A stretch of DNA of 5,620 bases from Candidatus Zixiibacteriota bacterium (GTDB lineage: Bacteria; Zixibacteria; MSB-5A5; GN15; JACZUZ01): positions 1-5,620 of the forward strand of contig JACZUZ010000157.1 in the NCBI GenBank assembly GCA_022572905.1, read 5' to 3'. Within the stretch, counting starts at the first letter, position 1. Each line of letters starts with the position of its first letter. This document shows positions 1 through 5,620 of the stretch, piece by piece. Below the pieces are notes generated by a model. It saw nothing but the letters and a program-made list of their open reading frames with translations, had not been told where the DNA came from and searched no databases. The translations under genes were made by a program, and so were the position numbers.

Positions 1-325
1 TGTTGACGTACTGCAGATTTGGCTCAATGAGTGTATCGATCCAAGTTTGGCCGCCATCGATGGAACGGCCAATTCCAATTTGCCGGAATCCGAGGCGGAA
101 ATCGCGCCAGTTGGCGATGATTATATTGCTGTCGACCGGGCTGATAAACACCTGCTCTTCATTGTTGAGTTGGGGTATGTCGGTAATCCGGATATTTGGC
201 GGAGGGGCCAGTGAGCTGGTGGCGCCGACAAGCGATGGCGCCATCAAAAGACCGAGCAGGACCAGCCCCACCACAGCCTGCCCAAAAACGCCGGAAGATG
301 GTTTCGAATTAACAAATCTTTTCAT
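1..325 (-). CDS. Secreted Asp-box (BNR-like) beta-propeller protein, N-terminal part, cut by the left edge
   Basis: Reading from ATG at 325 towards position 1 gives 108 uninterrupted codons with no stop before the edge. Residues 1-35 look like a Sec signal peptide: MKR start, a hydrophobic core around residues 17-28, and a likely cut after VGA35. The mature part begins TSSLAPPPNIRIT and reaches one Asp box, SIDGGQTW, near residue 88, the motif that marks blades of sialidase-like propellers. The start is supported by AAAGGGAG about ten bases upstream and by the same start position in the paralogue at 2868. Over the visible mature region the two proteins differ at only about nine of some 70 residues, with no indel, so this gene probably encodes the same architecture (propeller, beta-sandwich segments, dockerin), although that part is outside the window. 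The substrate is unknown, and an active sialidase cannot be claimed from this fragment. Confidence 0.85.
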   Translation of the reverse strand, partial: MKRFVNSKPSSGVFGQAVVGLVLLGLLMAPSLVGATSSLAPPPNIRITDIPQLNNEEQVFISPVDSNIIIANWRDFRLGFRQIGIGRSIDGGQTWIDTLIEPNLQYVN

Positions 326-398
326 CTTAATTGTTCTCCCTTTATGGGCAGGCGCGAATTTTATCGGCCTGAAATGGTGGTGGAGGGGTGAGTTGCCC

Positions 399-403
399 GG
401 TGA
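399..403 (-). repeat. Phased GGTGA/GGTGG elements in the leader, copy A
   Basis: On the plus strand GGTGA occurs at 399-403 and 387-391 and GGTGG at 376-380, so the starts are 12 and 11 bases apart. The transcript would carry these as UCACC/CCACC. The same three elements with the same spacing occur in the other copy at 2943, 2931 and 2920. Whether they act as RNA or DNA signals is unknown; they may simply be inherited from the duplication. Confidence 0.35.
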
Positions 404-449
404 CTTGAATTTCTGAGAGCTTTAGCGCAGTAAAAAGGGCAACGAACCC

Positions 450-477
450 AATATAACTAACCTACGGTCCCATGCAA
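450..477 (-). promoter_or_regulatory. Putative promoter of the left secreted-protein gene
   Basis: On the minus strand TTGCAT (477-472) is followed after 16 bases by TATATT (455-450), resembling a primary-sigma -35/-10 pair. A start near 443 would leave an untranslated leader of about 118 bases before the ATG at 325. The same pair with the same spacer length and a nearly identical spacer sequence occurs before the paralogue, which strengthens the call. The -10 could also be read as a Bacteroidetes-style TAnnTTTG variant (TATATTGG), so the sigma class is not settled. Confidence 0.5.
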
Positions 478-575
478 GCGAAAGTTTCATCCAAGAATCC
501 AGGGAGGCTTGTTAATACCGTCTAAAGGTGCTCTAAATAGCCTTAAGCTTATTGTAGCGACCGATAAAATGACGA

Positions 576-1997
576 TCACCCAAGGCATATCGGTGGATTG
601 CCGCTTTGGAATATGAATTTTACCAAATAAGTGGCGTCCGCAATTGTAATGTCGCCAGAACCATCTGCGTCGCCAGCCTTCAAAGGTATTGGGGCCGCGC
701 CACTCTGGAATATGTACTTCACCAGCGCGGTAGCGTCTCCTATATTAACATCGCCTGACGCGTCGGCGTCACCGCAAACATAATTCAGGTAGATAACCGT
801 AAATGTGGTCGACGATGATGTGTTTCCCAGTTCATCTTTCGCTTCCACTCTCCAGGTCGTAGTTACGCCTTCTGTCAGTGGTATTGCCGGGATAAATGGG
901 CCGGAAATCGGTAAGTCAACATACGTCGAACCCGGAGATATAAACAAATCGTATGAAACTGCGGTGTTAGCGTCAATCGCGTCTGTCCAGTCGAAAGAGG
1001 GGGTTGAATCCCTGATTGTATCACCATCGGGTGGATCAAGGAGAATTGCAATGGAGGGAGGGGTATTGTCCACGGTGAACGAAAATGTTCTGGAATATTC
1101 AGCGCTGTCAGTTTCGGCGGTATTGAAAGTCTTGACTTTCCAATAATAGGTCCCTTCTGATAGTGATGAATCAAAGAAGAGCGAATTGGTGTCGATCGTT
1201 CGGGTTGTGACTAAGCTTGAGAAGTCGTCCGCAGAAGAAAGCTCCCAGCGGTATCTGTCTTGATCGTTCTTCCATGAAGTCGCCCACCAGAAAGATGGTG
1301 TAGGTGTTACCAGTTCACCCGAGTCAGGCGCTAAAAGCCGCGCCTCAAGCATCGAAAGATACCAATTAGCTGTGTAGACCTCGGCATTCAAATCGCGACT
1401 GTCGGTCCAAACCGCGTTGATTTTGTCGTGAAATGCTGTTACGCCAATGTACTCACCGAGCTTTCCCGCTTGTTGTCCTCGACTGCGGATAGGCATAACT
1501 GGGTCCATTGCGTCGATTTCGTTATCATCAATGCCCGCCACTCCCTCTGGTGACCCCAGAAATCCGGGATTGGAAGAGACATCCGATATGCGGCGGTTTG
1601 TTGTAAATGTTTCTCCGCCGTCGAAGGAGTAAGCTGTGATCGCGTCAAACAAAAAATATGATGGCGAATCAAAGCGCTGATCATAGAAGATCACAATGAT
1701 AACACCGTCCTCATTTACGACGGTCCAGGGATGGAATGCGTCCATTCGCTCGGAGAGTGGAGCGTCGTTGATTTGAACTCTCTCAGACCAGGTCAGGCCG
1801 TTATCGGTGGAGCGCAGAAAGTCCACATCAGTTCGAAAAAAGACGTTATCTTCAGAGCCTGTATCCGTAAATGATATGTAAATATTTCCGTCAAATGGGC
1901 CTCCGGTGATGTCCGCATCTGCGGCTGGTTGGGAATATGTGTTAATACCTCCACCGATGCCGGTGAATCCGATTACAGACGATACAGTGTCTTCGTA
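576..1997 (-). CDS. C-terminal part of frameshifted Asp-box/dockerin secreted protein
   Basis: This is the downstream 473 codons of the gene starting at 2868, reached after one base is skipped in the TTT run at 1997-1999. Its open frame extends back to an ATG at 2144, but the 49 residues upstream of the junction are a shadow of the real frame and do not resemble the family. In whole-protein numbering it starts at Tyr291. It carries Asp boxes STDNGLTW (353-360) and SFDGGETF (414-421), then GEYIGVTAFHDKINAVWTDSRD (471-492), typical of the last propeller strands. Two Ig/FnIII-like segments follow (about 511-600 and 604-693). A dockerin-type pair ends the protein: GDADASGDVNIGDA (699-712) and GDADGSGDITIADA (732-745), each followed by a helix ending in YIFQSG or FIFQSG. 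Dockerins bind calcium and usually dock onto cohesins; no cohesin is visible here. Stop is TGA at 578-576. Confidence 0.8.
   Translation of the reverse strand, partial: YEDTVSSVIGFTGIGGGINTYSQPAADADITGGPFDGNIYISFTDTGSEDNVFFRTDVDFLRSTDNGLTWSERVQINDAPLSERMDAFHPWTVVNEDGVIIVIFYDQRFDSPSYFLFDAITAYSFDGGETFTTNRRISDVSSNPGFLGSPEGVAGIDDNEIDAMDPVMPIRSRGQQAGKLGEYIGVTAFHDKINAVWTDSRDLNAEVYTANWYLSMLEARLLAPDSGELVTPTPSFWWATSWKNDQDRYRWELSSADDFSSLVTTRTIDTNSLFFDSSLSEGTYYWKVKTFNTAETDSAEYSRTFSFTVDNTPPSIAILLDPPDGDTIRDSTPSFDWTDAIDANTAVSYDLFISPGSTYVDLPISGPFIPAIPLTEGVTTTWRVEAKDELGNTSSSTTFTVIYLNYVCGDADASGDVNIGDATALVKYIFQSGAAPIPLKAGDADGSGDITIADATYLVKFIFQSGNPPICLG
697..858 (-). other. Dockerin-like calcium-binding domain coding segment with flanking cysteines, limits approximate
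   Basis: This segment encodes the end of the second beta-sandwich and the first dockerin loop. The full dockerin reaches from about 783 to 576. The two EF-hand-like loops have the spacing D-x-D-x-S-G-D-x-x-I-x-D, with candidate calcium ligands D700, D702, S704, D706, D711 and D733, D735, S737, D739, D744. Cys698 lies directly before the first loop and Cys761 three residues from the C-terminus, so they bracket the domain. Confidence 0.5.
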
Positions 1998-2868
1998 AAG
2001 TAAATGTTTGACCTCCGTCAGTTGAGACAACATGCTTAATAGTGTAAAACGTAAAACACGAGCTTGAATCGATAGTAAGGCCCACCCAGAAAACATGCAC
2101 GTCACCATTCGAACTGACAACAGGAATGGAGAACTGCCCGGCAAAAGTTGGAGCGGTGCAGAAGGTGGAGGTTTGCCATGGCCCTACGATAATCGTATCG
2201 CCAAAAGTCTCAGCGCCATCCGTTGAACGTTGAAAGATGATTTTATTGTGGCCATCAGCGAGACGCGTCCAGGTCACATAAACATTACCGTCATGCGGCC
2301 CGGCAGTACGGTCTACTGTGATGAATTGCTTGTCTTCGAAACCTGTTCCTGGAGTGGGAATGGTGGGGAACGGGCCGGTCCAGCTCAGACCTGAATCTAT
2401 TGATTTGTAAAATACAATAAAAGAAGTGTCGTTTGGCGGAGAAGACGTGCGTGAAAAATCCAGTACCGACATGTAGAAATTGCCCTGGCGGTCAACCGTC
2501 ATAGTCGGATCGGATTGCCACGCAGAAAGATCGCCAGAAAGAATGTTGGTGTACTGGAGAAACGGTTCAATTAGAGTGTCAATCCAGGTTTGGCCACCGT
2601 CGGTGGAACGGCCAATTCCAATCTGAAAGTGTCCGAGGCGCAAATCGCGCCAGTTGGCGATGATGATATTGCTGTCGACCGGGCTGATAAACACCTGCTC
2701 TTCATTGTTTAACTCGGGGATATTAGTAATCCGGATATTTGGAGGCGGGGTCAAGGAGCTGGTGGCCACAGCTAACGTCGGCGCTACTAAGAGGCCGAGA
2801 AGGATCAGGAAGGTTTTAACATACCAAGAAAGCCCCCCGGACAATTTCTGGTCGACAAACAGTTTCAT
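1942..2868 (-). CDS. N-terminal part of frameshifted Asp-box/dockerin secreted protein
   Basis: The frame opens at ATG 2868 with GGGAG nine bases upstream. It is genuine to about 1999 (Thr290), then runs 18 nonsense residues to a stop at 1942. Residues 1-35 form a signal peptide (hydrophobic core 19-30, likely cut after AVA35), so the product is exported. Four Asp boxes follow: STDGGQTW (88-95), SIDSGLSW (156-163), STDGAETF (215-222) and STDGGQTF (282-289). With the two in the downstream part they make six, matching a six-bladed sialidase-like propeller. I do not see the FRIP/YRIP motif of classical sialidases, so a binding or structural role, or a divergent enzyme, is as likely as sialidase activity. 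The start and the mature N-terminus are nearly identical to the gene at 325. Joined across the break, the product is 763 residues. Confidence 0.82.
   Translation of the reverse strand: MKLFVDQKLSGGLSWYVKTFLILLGLLVAPTLAVATSSLTPPPNIRITNIPELNNEEQVFISPVDSNIIIANWRDLRLGHFQIGIGRSTDGGQTWIDTLIEPFLQYTNILSGDLSAWQSDPTMTVDRQGNFYMSVLDFSRTSSPPNDTSFIVFYKSIDSGLSWTGPFPTIPTPGTGFEDKQFITVDRTAGPHDGNVYVTWTRLADGHNKIIFQRSTDGAETFGDTIIVGPWQTSTFCTAPTFAGQFSIPVVSSNGDVHVFWVGLTIDSSSCFTFYTIKHVVSTDGGQTFTLRRHCIVCNRIHRHRWRY
1997..1999 (-). other. Frameshift site inside the middle secreted-protein gene
   Basis: The minus strand reads ACA TTT ACT TTA CGA in the upstream frame and CTT TAC GAA GAC ACT in the downstream frame. Dropping one T of the run at 1999-1997 gives GGQTFT-YEDTVSSVIGFTG, a natural continuation after an Asp box, and a single frame of 763 codons plus stop. 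I see no known slippery heptamer, so a sequencing or assembly error, or a real inactivating mutation, is more likely than programmed frameshifting. Confidence 0.8.
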
Positions 2869-3033
2869 AGTAAATGTCTCCCTATATGGGGTAGGCGCAA
2901 ATTTTGATCGGCCTGAAATGGTGATGGAGCGGTGAGTTCCCCGGTGACTTGAATTTGAGAGAGCTTTAGCGCAGTAATAAGGGCAACAAACCCAATATAA
3001 CTAACCTACGGTACCTTGCAAGCAAAAGTTTCA
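2544..3033. repeat. Tandem duplication, copy B (start of secreted gene plus leader and promoter)
   Basis: This is the counterpart of 1-489. The coding part aligns without indels; the leader has only a few single-base differences and one or two single-base indels. Its three GGTGA elements lie at 2920-2924, 2931-2935 and 2943-2947. The least similar stretch is codons 6-24, within the signal peptide. Confidence 0.85.
2994..3021 (-). promoter_or_regulatory. Putative promoter of the middle secreted-protein gene
   Basis: On the minus strand TTGCAA (3021-3016) and TATATT (2999-2994) are separated by 16 bases. A start near 2987 would give a leader of about 119 bases before ATG 2868. The -10 and the spacer are nearly identical to those before the left paralogue, and conservation between copies drops immediately upstream of this element. 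That pattern fits a retained promoter, but it also fits a duplication endpoint. Confidence 0.5.
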
Positions 3034-3065
3034 AATGCAGACTAACCCAGAATGGTGTATCGGGA

Positions 3066-3087
3066 TGGAATTCGTCCCTGAATTCCA
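3066..3087. repeat. Inverted repeat with GAATTC cores upstream of the YfhO-family gene
   Basis: TGGAATTC (3066-3073) and GAATTCCA (3080-3087) are perfect 8-base reverse complements around the spacer GTCCCT. The element lies about 105 bases before the plus-strand ATG and just upstream of the weak promoter candidate, a position suitable for an operator. It is not followed by a T run, so it is not an intrinsic terminator. No regulator can be named. Confidence 0.45.
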
Positions 3088-3094
3088 ATGTTGC

Positions 3095-3104
3095 CTCAAT
3101 TGAG
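3095..3104. repeat. 10-base palindrome CTCAATTGAG
   Basis: CTCAATTGAG is a perfect palindrome eight bases to the right of the GAATTC inverted repeat, and would overlap or sit between the weak -35 and -10 candidates of the plus-strand gene. A palindrome of this length can occur by chance, so a binding-site role is only suggested by its position. Confidence 0.3.
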
Positions 3105-3190
3105 CCTATTGAATATGTTCTTTGCCATCGGCGTGAAAGCCCGATTCCATATACGAAAGAAGAGATTAAAGAGGATAATAGAAGAGCCCT

Positions 3191-5620
3191 ATGCTAGCAA
3201 ACACTCTAAGCCCCAGGAATCTTGAACATGGTCGAGCGTTCCCACTGGTTTTGTTTGGAATAATGGCGCTTGGGCTGATCTTCCTTTTCAGAGACTTCGT
3301 TTTCTCAAATCTTATGTTGGCTGGCTCGGACACGATCAGCGCCGGATATTTCTTTCGGTCCTTTCTGGTAGATTCGGTACGAGAAAGCGGAACGCTCCCG
3401 GTTTGGAATCCATACATTTTCGGCGGGATGCCCTATATAGACGCATTCCACGGAGATATTCTTTATCCTCTTTCGTCGCTGAAGTATATCGGAGATTTAC
3501 ACCGCACCCTTGGCTGGAATTTAATTCTGCATATCTATATGGCTGGCGTGTTTATGTATTTCACCGCACGGCAGTTTGGGTTATCGCGACTGGCGAGCGC
3601 AGTTTCCGGAATCGCCTATATGTTCTCAGGTTATCTGATTAGCCTCGTCGCTCCGGGGCATGACGGCAAAATATTTGTAACTGCGCTTTTCCCTCTGACG
3701 CTGCTTTTTCTTGATCGAGGCTTTCATAAAAAAGCGCTTCTGAATTTCACTCTCCTCGGCGTGGTGATCGGATTGATAATATTGACGCCTCATCCGCAGA
3801 TGGCCTATTTCTCTTTATGGGCGATTGCCGGTTATGGCGCCTACTTGATTATCAAGGGATTTCTGAAGTCGCGCAGCGTCGTACGCAGTGTGATTTTAGG
3901 CGGATGGCTTACATATGCCGTTGCCCTTGGTTTGGGCCTTTCGGCGATACAGTTTTATCCGGGATATATATATACCAAGCAATTCTCTCCCCGTGCGGAT
4001 TCAAAGAGCGGATATAAATGGGCCACCTCCTGGTCTCTGCACACTGAGGATGTTGTCGGTCTGGTCGCTCCGGAATTCGCCGGAACAAAGGCGAACCGCG
4101 AGAAATATCCCGACGTAGCGTACTGGAGCAGAAACGCCTTCAAAGACAATTCCGAATACGCCGGAGTTGTGGCTTTGTTTCTGGGTGTGATAGGGGCTTT
4201 TTTCTATCGGCGTAAAGGGATTTTCTTTGGAGGAATGGCGCTATTCGCGCTTTCCTACGCGCTTGCAGATACGACGCCACTTTTCAAGCTCTATTTTTAT
4301 CTTATTCCGAATGTCAGTTCATTGCGCGCTCCATCGATGATTATGTTCTTATTTCTCTTTAGCGTTTCCACTCTGGCCGGAATGGGTGTTCACTGGTTAA
4401 CAGAGGAATTCGCCAAAGCCAGCGCCAGGACGAAGAAGAGGCTTTTTCAATATGTTCTTGGCGCCAGCGGTTTTGTATTTCTTTGCGCGCTTATTTGGTC
4501 AGTAGCGGGAGAAGACGCTCTCAGCTTCTATGGCTCGATATTCTATAGAGGTCTCGAGACAGAAACAGTCGCACAGGGAGTTACAAAATGGAATCTGGCG
4601 CTGGCCAACCTTCCCTCCATACAATCAGGATTTTGGAAGAGCTTCCTACTCGTGGGGTGCTCAGCCGGAGTGATCTGGCTGACAACGAAAGGTAAAGCTC
4701 CAAAAGCTTTGCTTGTGGCGCTGCCCTTGCTGATCATGGTTGATGGAATCCGTTTTAATGGGAGATTCGTTGAGACTATTGACCACAGGCGCGTTTTTGC
4801 CACAAATCCTGTTATTGAGTTCCTTCAAAGGACAAACGGAAATCATCGAGTCTTCAACGGACAGGTGTTTAGTGGGGATTTGTTGCCTCACTTTGGAATA
4901 GAAATGGTAACAGGATATCATGGCAACCAATTGCGCTGGTATGATGACCTCCTGGGTGGGCCGACGCTACGAAATCTCGGCAACGGGCGTTTCCTGAATC
5001 TGGTAGGAGCGCGCTATTTGATTATGCGAGGAACAAGAGCTTTCCCACAGGGGCATTTTGGAAAGCGGGCGGTAATAATCGCTCGAGATTTCGGGAATGT
5101 TAAAGTATATGAGAATCTGAATTACTTCCCGCGCGCGTTTCTGGTTAGTAATCTTGAAGTGATTCCTGACAGAAGGGACATTTACCCGCACATAATTAGC
5201 GATACGACTGATTTGAGAAAAATGGCTTATGTGGAAGAGCTTCCTGACGACTGGTCGAATTTTTCAGATGAGTCAGACAGTCTGGACGGCGCCGCCTCAA
5301 CCAAAGACAGCGCCTGGGTAATTTCTAGTGGAGCCAATTCTATCGTGGTCGGGTATAAAGCCACAGAAGACCGGGCGCTGGAACTGACCAGTTCATATTA
5401 TGACGCCTGGAAAGCGACAATGAATGAAACAGAGCTACCCGTTTTCCGCATAAACGGCGCATTTATGGGGATGGTGGTTCCCGCGGGTGAAGGAACGATC
5501 ACTCTGAATTTTGAATCAAGCAGATATCAGACCGGAAAGACGATAACATTAATTTCAAGCATATTGGCGATCCTGGCGCTGGTCTTCGCATACTTCTTGA
5601 TGCGCAAGTCCCCGGAGCTA
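3191..5620 (+). CDS. YfhO-family multi-pass membrane protein (GT-C-like), C-terminus cut by the right edge
   Basis: From ATG 3191 the frame stays open for 810 codons to the last base, and the stop lies outside. An in-frame TAG at 3179-3181 and the lack of another ATG between it and 3191 fix the start; GAAGAG four bases upstream or AGAGG farther away may be the ribosome binding site. About 13 hydrophobic spans lie in residues 18-519, followed by a soluble region (about 525-780) and a last span at 785-804. Family marks include SDTISAGYFF (46-55), the WNPYIFGGMP stretch (72-81), GHDGK (156-160), TPHPQMAYF (199-207), and the C-terminal SYYDAWKATMNETELPVFRINGAFMG and VPAGEGTITLNF pattern. Asp47 is a candidate catalytic residue by analogy with GT-C enzymes. 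In Firmicutes YfhO glycosylates lipoteichoic acid using a lipid-linked sugar; here the acceptor is unknown, probably an envelope glycan or protein. The length suggests only a few residues are missing. Confidence 0.88.
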   Translation, partial: MLANTLSPRNLEHGRAFPLVLFGIMALGLIFLFRDFVFSNLMLAGSDTISAGYFFRSFLVDSVRESGTLPVWNPYIFGGMPYIDAFHGDILYPLSSLKYIGDLHRTLGWNLILHIYMAGVFMYFTARQFGLSRLASAVSGIAYMFSGYLISLVAPGHDGKIFVTALFPLTLLFLDRGFHKKALLNFTLLGVVIGLIILTPHPQMAYFSLWAIAGYGAYLIIKGFLKSRSVVRSVILGGWLTYAVALGLGLSAIQFYPGYIYTKQFSPRADSKSGYKWATSWSLHTEDVVGLVAPEFAGTKANREKYPDVAYWSRNAFKDNSEYAGVVALFLGVIGAFFYRRKGIFFGGMALFALSYALADTTPLFKLYFYLIPNVSSLRAPSMIMFLFLFSVSTLAGMGVHWLTEEFAKASARTKKRLFQYVLGASGFVFLCALIWSVAGEDALSFYGSIFYRGLETETVAQGVTKWNLALANLPSIQSGFWKSFLLVGCSAGVIWLTTKGKAPKALLVALPLLIMVDGIRFNGRFVETIDHRRVFATNPVIEFLQRTNGNHRVFNGQVFSGDLLPHFGIEMVTGYHGNQLRWYDDLLGGPTLRNLGNGRFLNLVGARYLIMRGTRAFPQGHFGKRAVIIARDFGNVKVYENLNYFPRAFLVSNLEVIPDRRDIYPHIISDTTDLRKMAYVEELPDDWSNFSDESDSLDGAASTKDSAWVISSGANSIVVGYKATEDRALELTSSYYDAWKATMNETELPVFRINGAFMGMVVPAGEGTITLNFESSRYQTGKTITLISSILAILALVFAYFLMRKSPEL

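Larger units (their letters stand above)
1..489. repeat. Tandem duplication, copy A (start of secreted gene plus leader and promoter)
   Basis: This block aligns with 2544-3033 at an offset of 2543 bases in the coding part and 2544 beyond small leader indels. The match covers the first 108 codons, the ribosome binding site, the leader and the promoter. It stops at the shared AAAGTTTCA just upstream of the -35 element, beyond which the sequences are unrelated. The copies differ at scattered positions, so the duplication is not brand new. The left limit is set by the window edge, and the duplicated unit probably spans the whole gene of about 2.5 kb. Confidence 0.85.
326..575. other. Intergenic region between the two tandem secreted-protein genes
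   Basis: The 250 bases between the stop of the middle gene and the start of the left gene hold the left gene's ribosome binding site (AAAGGGAG, minus strand, around 335-342), its conserved leader and its promoter up to about 489. The remaining stretch, about 490-575, is the 3' flank of the middle gene. I find no convincing intrinsic terminator there: no GC-rich stem followed by a T run on the minus strand. Read-through from the middle gene into the left one therefore cannot be excluded, although the left gene has its own promoter candidate. Confidence 0.6.
2869..3190. other. Divergent intergenic region between the secreted-protein gene and the YfhO-family gene
   Basis: The left half (2869-3033) is the leader and promoter of the minus-strand gene and is shared with the other tandem copy. 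The right half (3034-3190) is unique. It contains an inverted repeat with GAATTC cores, a 10-base palindrome and the translation start signals of the plus-strand gene. No open frame of note lies here. A plus-strand promoter is not obvious: TTGCCT (3091-3096) and TATGTT (3114-3119), 17 apart, is the best pair I see and it is weak. Confidence 0.6.

Noticed and set aside
3..416. Open frame of 137 codons on the plus strand
   Set aside because: It lies antisense over the left secreted gene and its leader. The minus strand has a signal peptide, an Asp box and a conserved paralogue, so this frame is a shadow.
490..575. Possible terminator after the middle gene
   Set aside because: Only short imperfect pairing (TTAAGG with CCTTTA on the minus strand) is present, without a GC-rich stem or T run.
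805..1146. Plus-strand open frame of 113 codons
   Set aside because: It is antisense to the beta-sandwich segments of the middle gene and shows no domain or ribosome binding site of its own.
1994..2010. Programmed frameshifting
   Set aside because: No recognised slippery site, stop-codon context or clear downstream structure supports it; a single-base error or mutation is simpler.
1998..2144. ATG at 2144 as a true start of a separate downstream gene
   Set aside because: The first 49 residues from this ATG overlap the real upstream frame and have no family resemblance, and no signal peptide of the expected kind follows; a frameshift explains both frames better.
2654..2935. Plus-strand open frame similar to the one at 3-416
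   Set aside because: Its similarity to the other frame comes only from the duplicated minus-strand gene beneath it; it crosses the start and leader of that gene.
3174..3180. GATAATA as a -10 element for the plus-strand gene
   Set aside because: No -35-like hexamer lies at a suitable distance, and a start from here would leave almost no room for the leader.
4543..5191. Several minus-strand open frames inside the membrane-protein gene
   Set aside because: They are antisense shadows within an 810-codon frame with clear YfhO-family features.

Overview
The window holds three protein genes: two tandem, paralogous secreted proteins on the minus strand, and a large membrane protein on the plus strand that diverges from them and runs off the right edge. 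I see no RNA gene, insertion sequence, CRISPR array or phage gene. The C-terminal dockerin-type calcium loops, Asp-box propeller, N-terminal signal peptides and large YfhO-family membrane protein suggest an uncultured Gram-negative lineage of the FCB type (Zixibacteria-like or a neighbouring phylum). That placement rests on protein style alone and is tentative.

Layout. Positions 1-325 (minus) are the first 108 codons of a secreted Asp-box protein whose remainder lies beyond the left edge. Positions 326-575 carry its leader and promoter and the 3' flank of the next gene. Positions 576-2868 (minus) are a second, closely related gene of about 763 codons: signal peptide, six Asp-box repeats of a beta-propeller, two Ig/FnIII-like beta-sandwich segments and a terminal dockerin pair. 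Its reading frame is broken by one apparent extra base in a TTT run at 1997-1999, so it appears as two overlapping open frames. Positions 2869-3190 are the divergent intergenic region, with the second gene's leader and promoter on the left and two palindromic elements on the right. From 3191 to the right edge a frame of 810 codons without a stop encodes a YfhO-family membrane protein.

The two minus-strand genes are a tandem duplication that includes the promoter. Positions 1-489 and 2544-3033 align almost base for base. Both copies keep a plausible -35/-10 pair with a 16-base spacer, a leader of about 120 bases and a GGGAG ribosome binding site. Each copy therefore appears to be transcribed from its own start, and the proteins would be exported. 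Nothing visible links the YfhO protein functionally to them; they only share a divergent intergenic region.

No clearly new biological system is visible. The points most worth a second look are the conserved promoter and leader with phased GGTGA repeats, the divergence confined to the signal peptide, the frameshift, and the palindromes before the membrane-protein gene.
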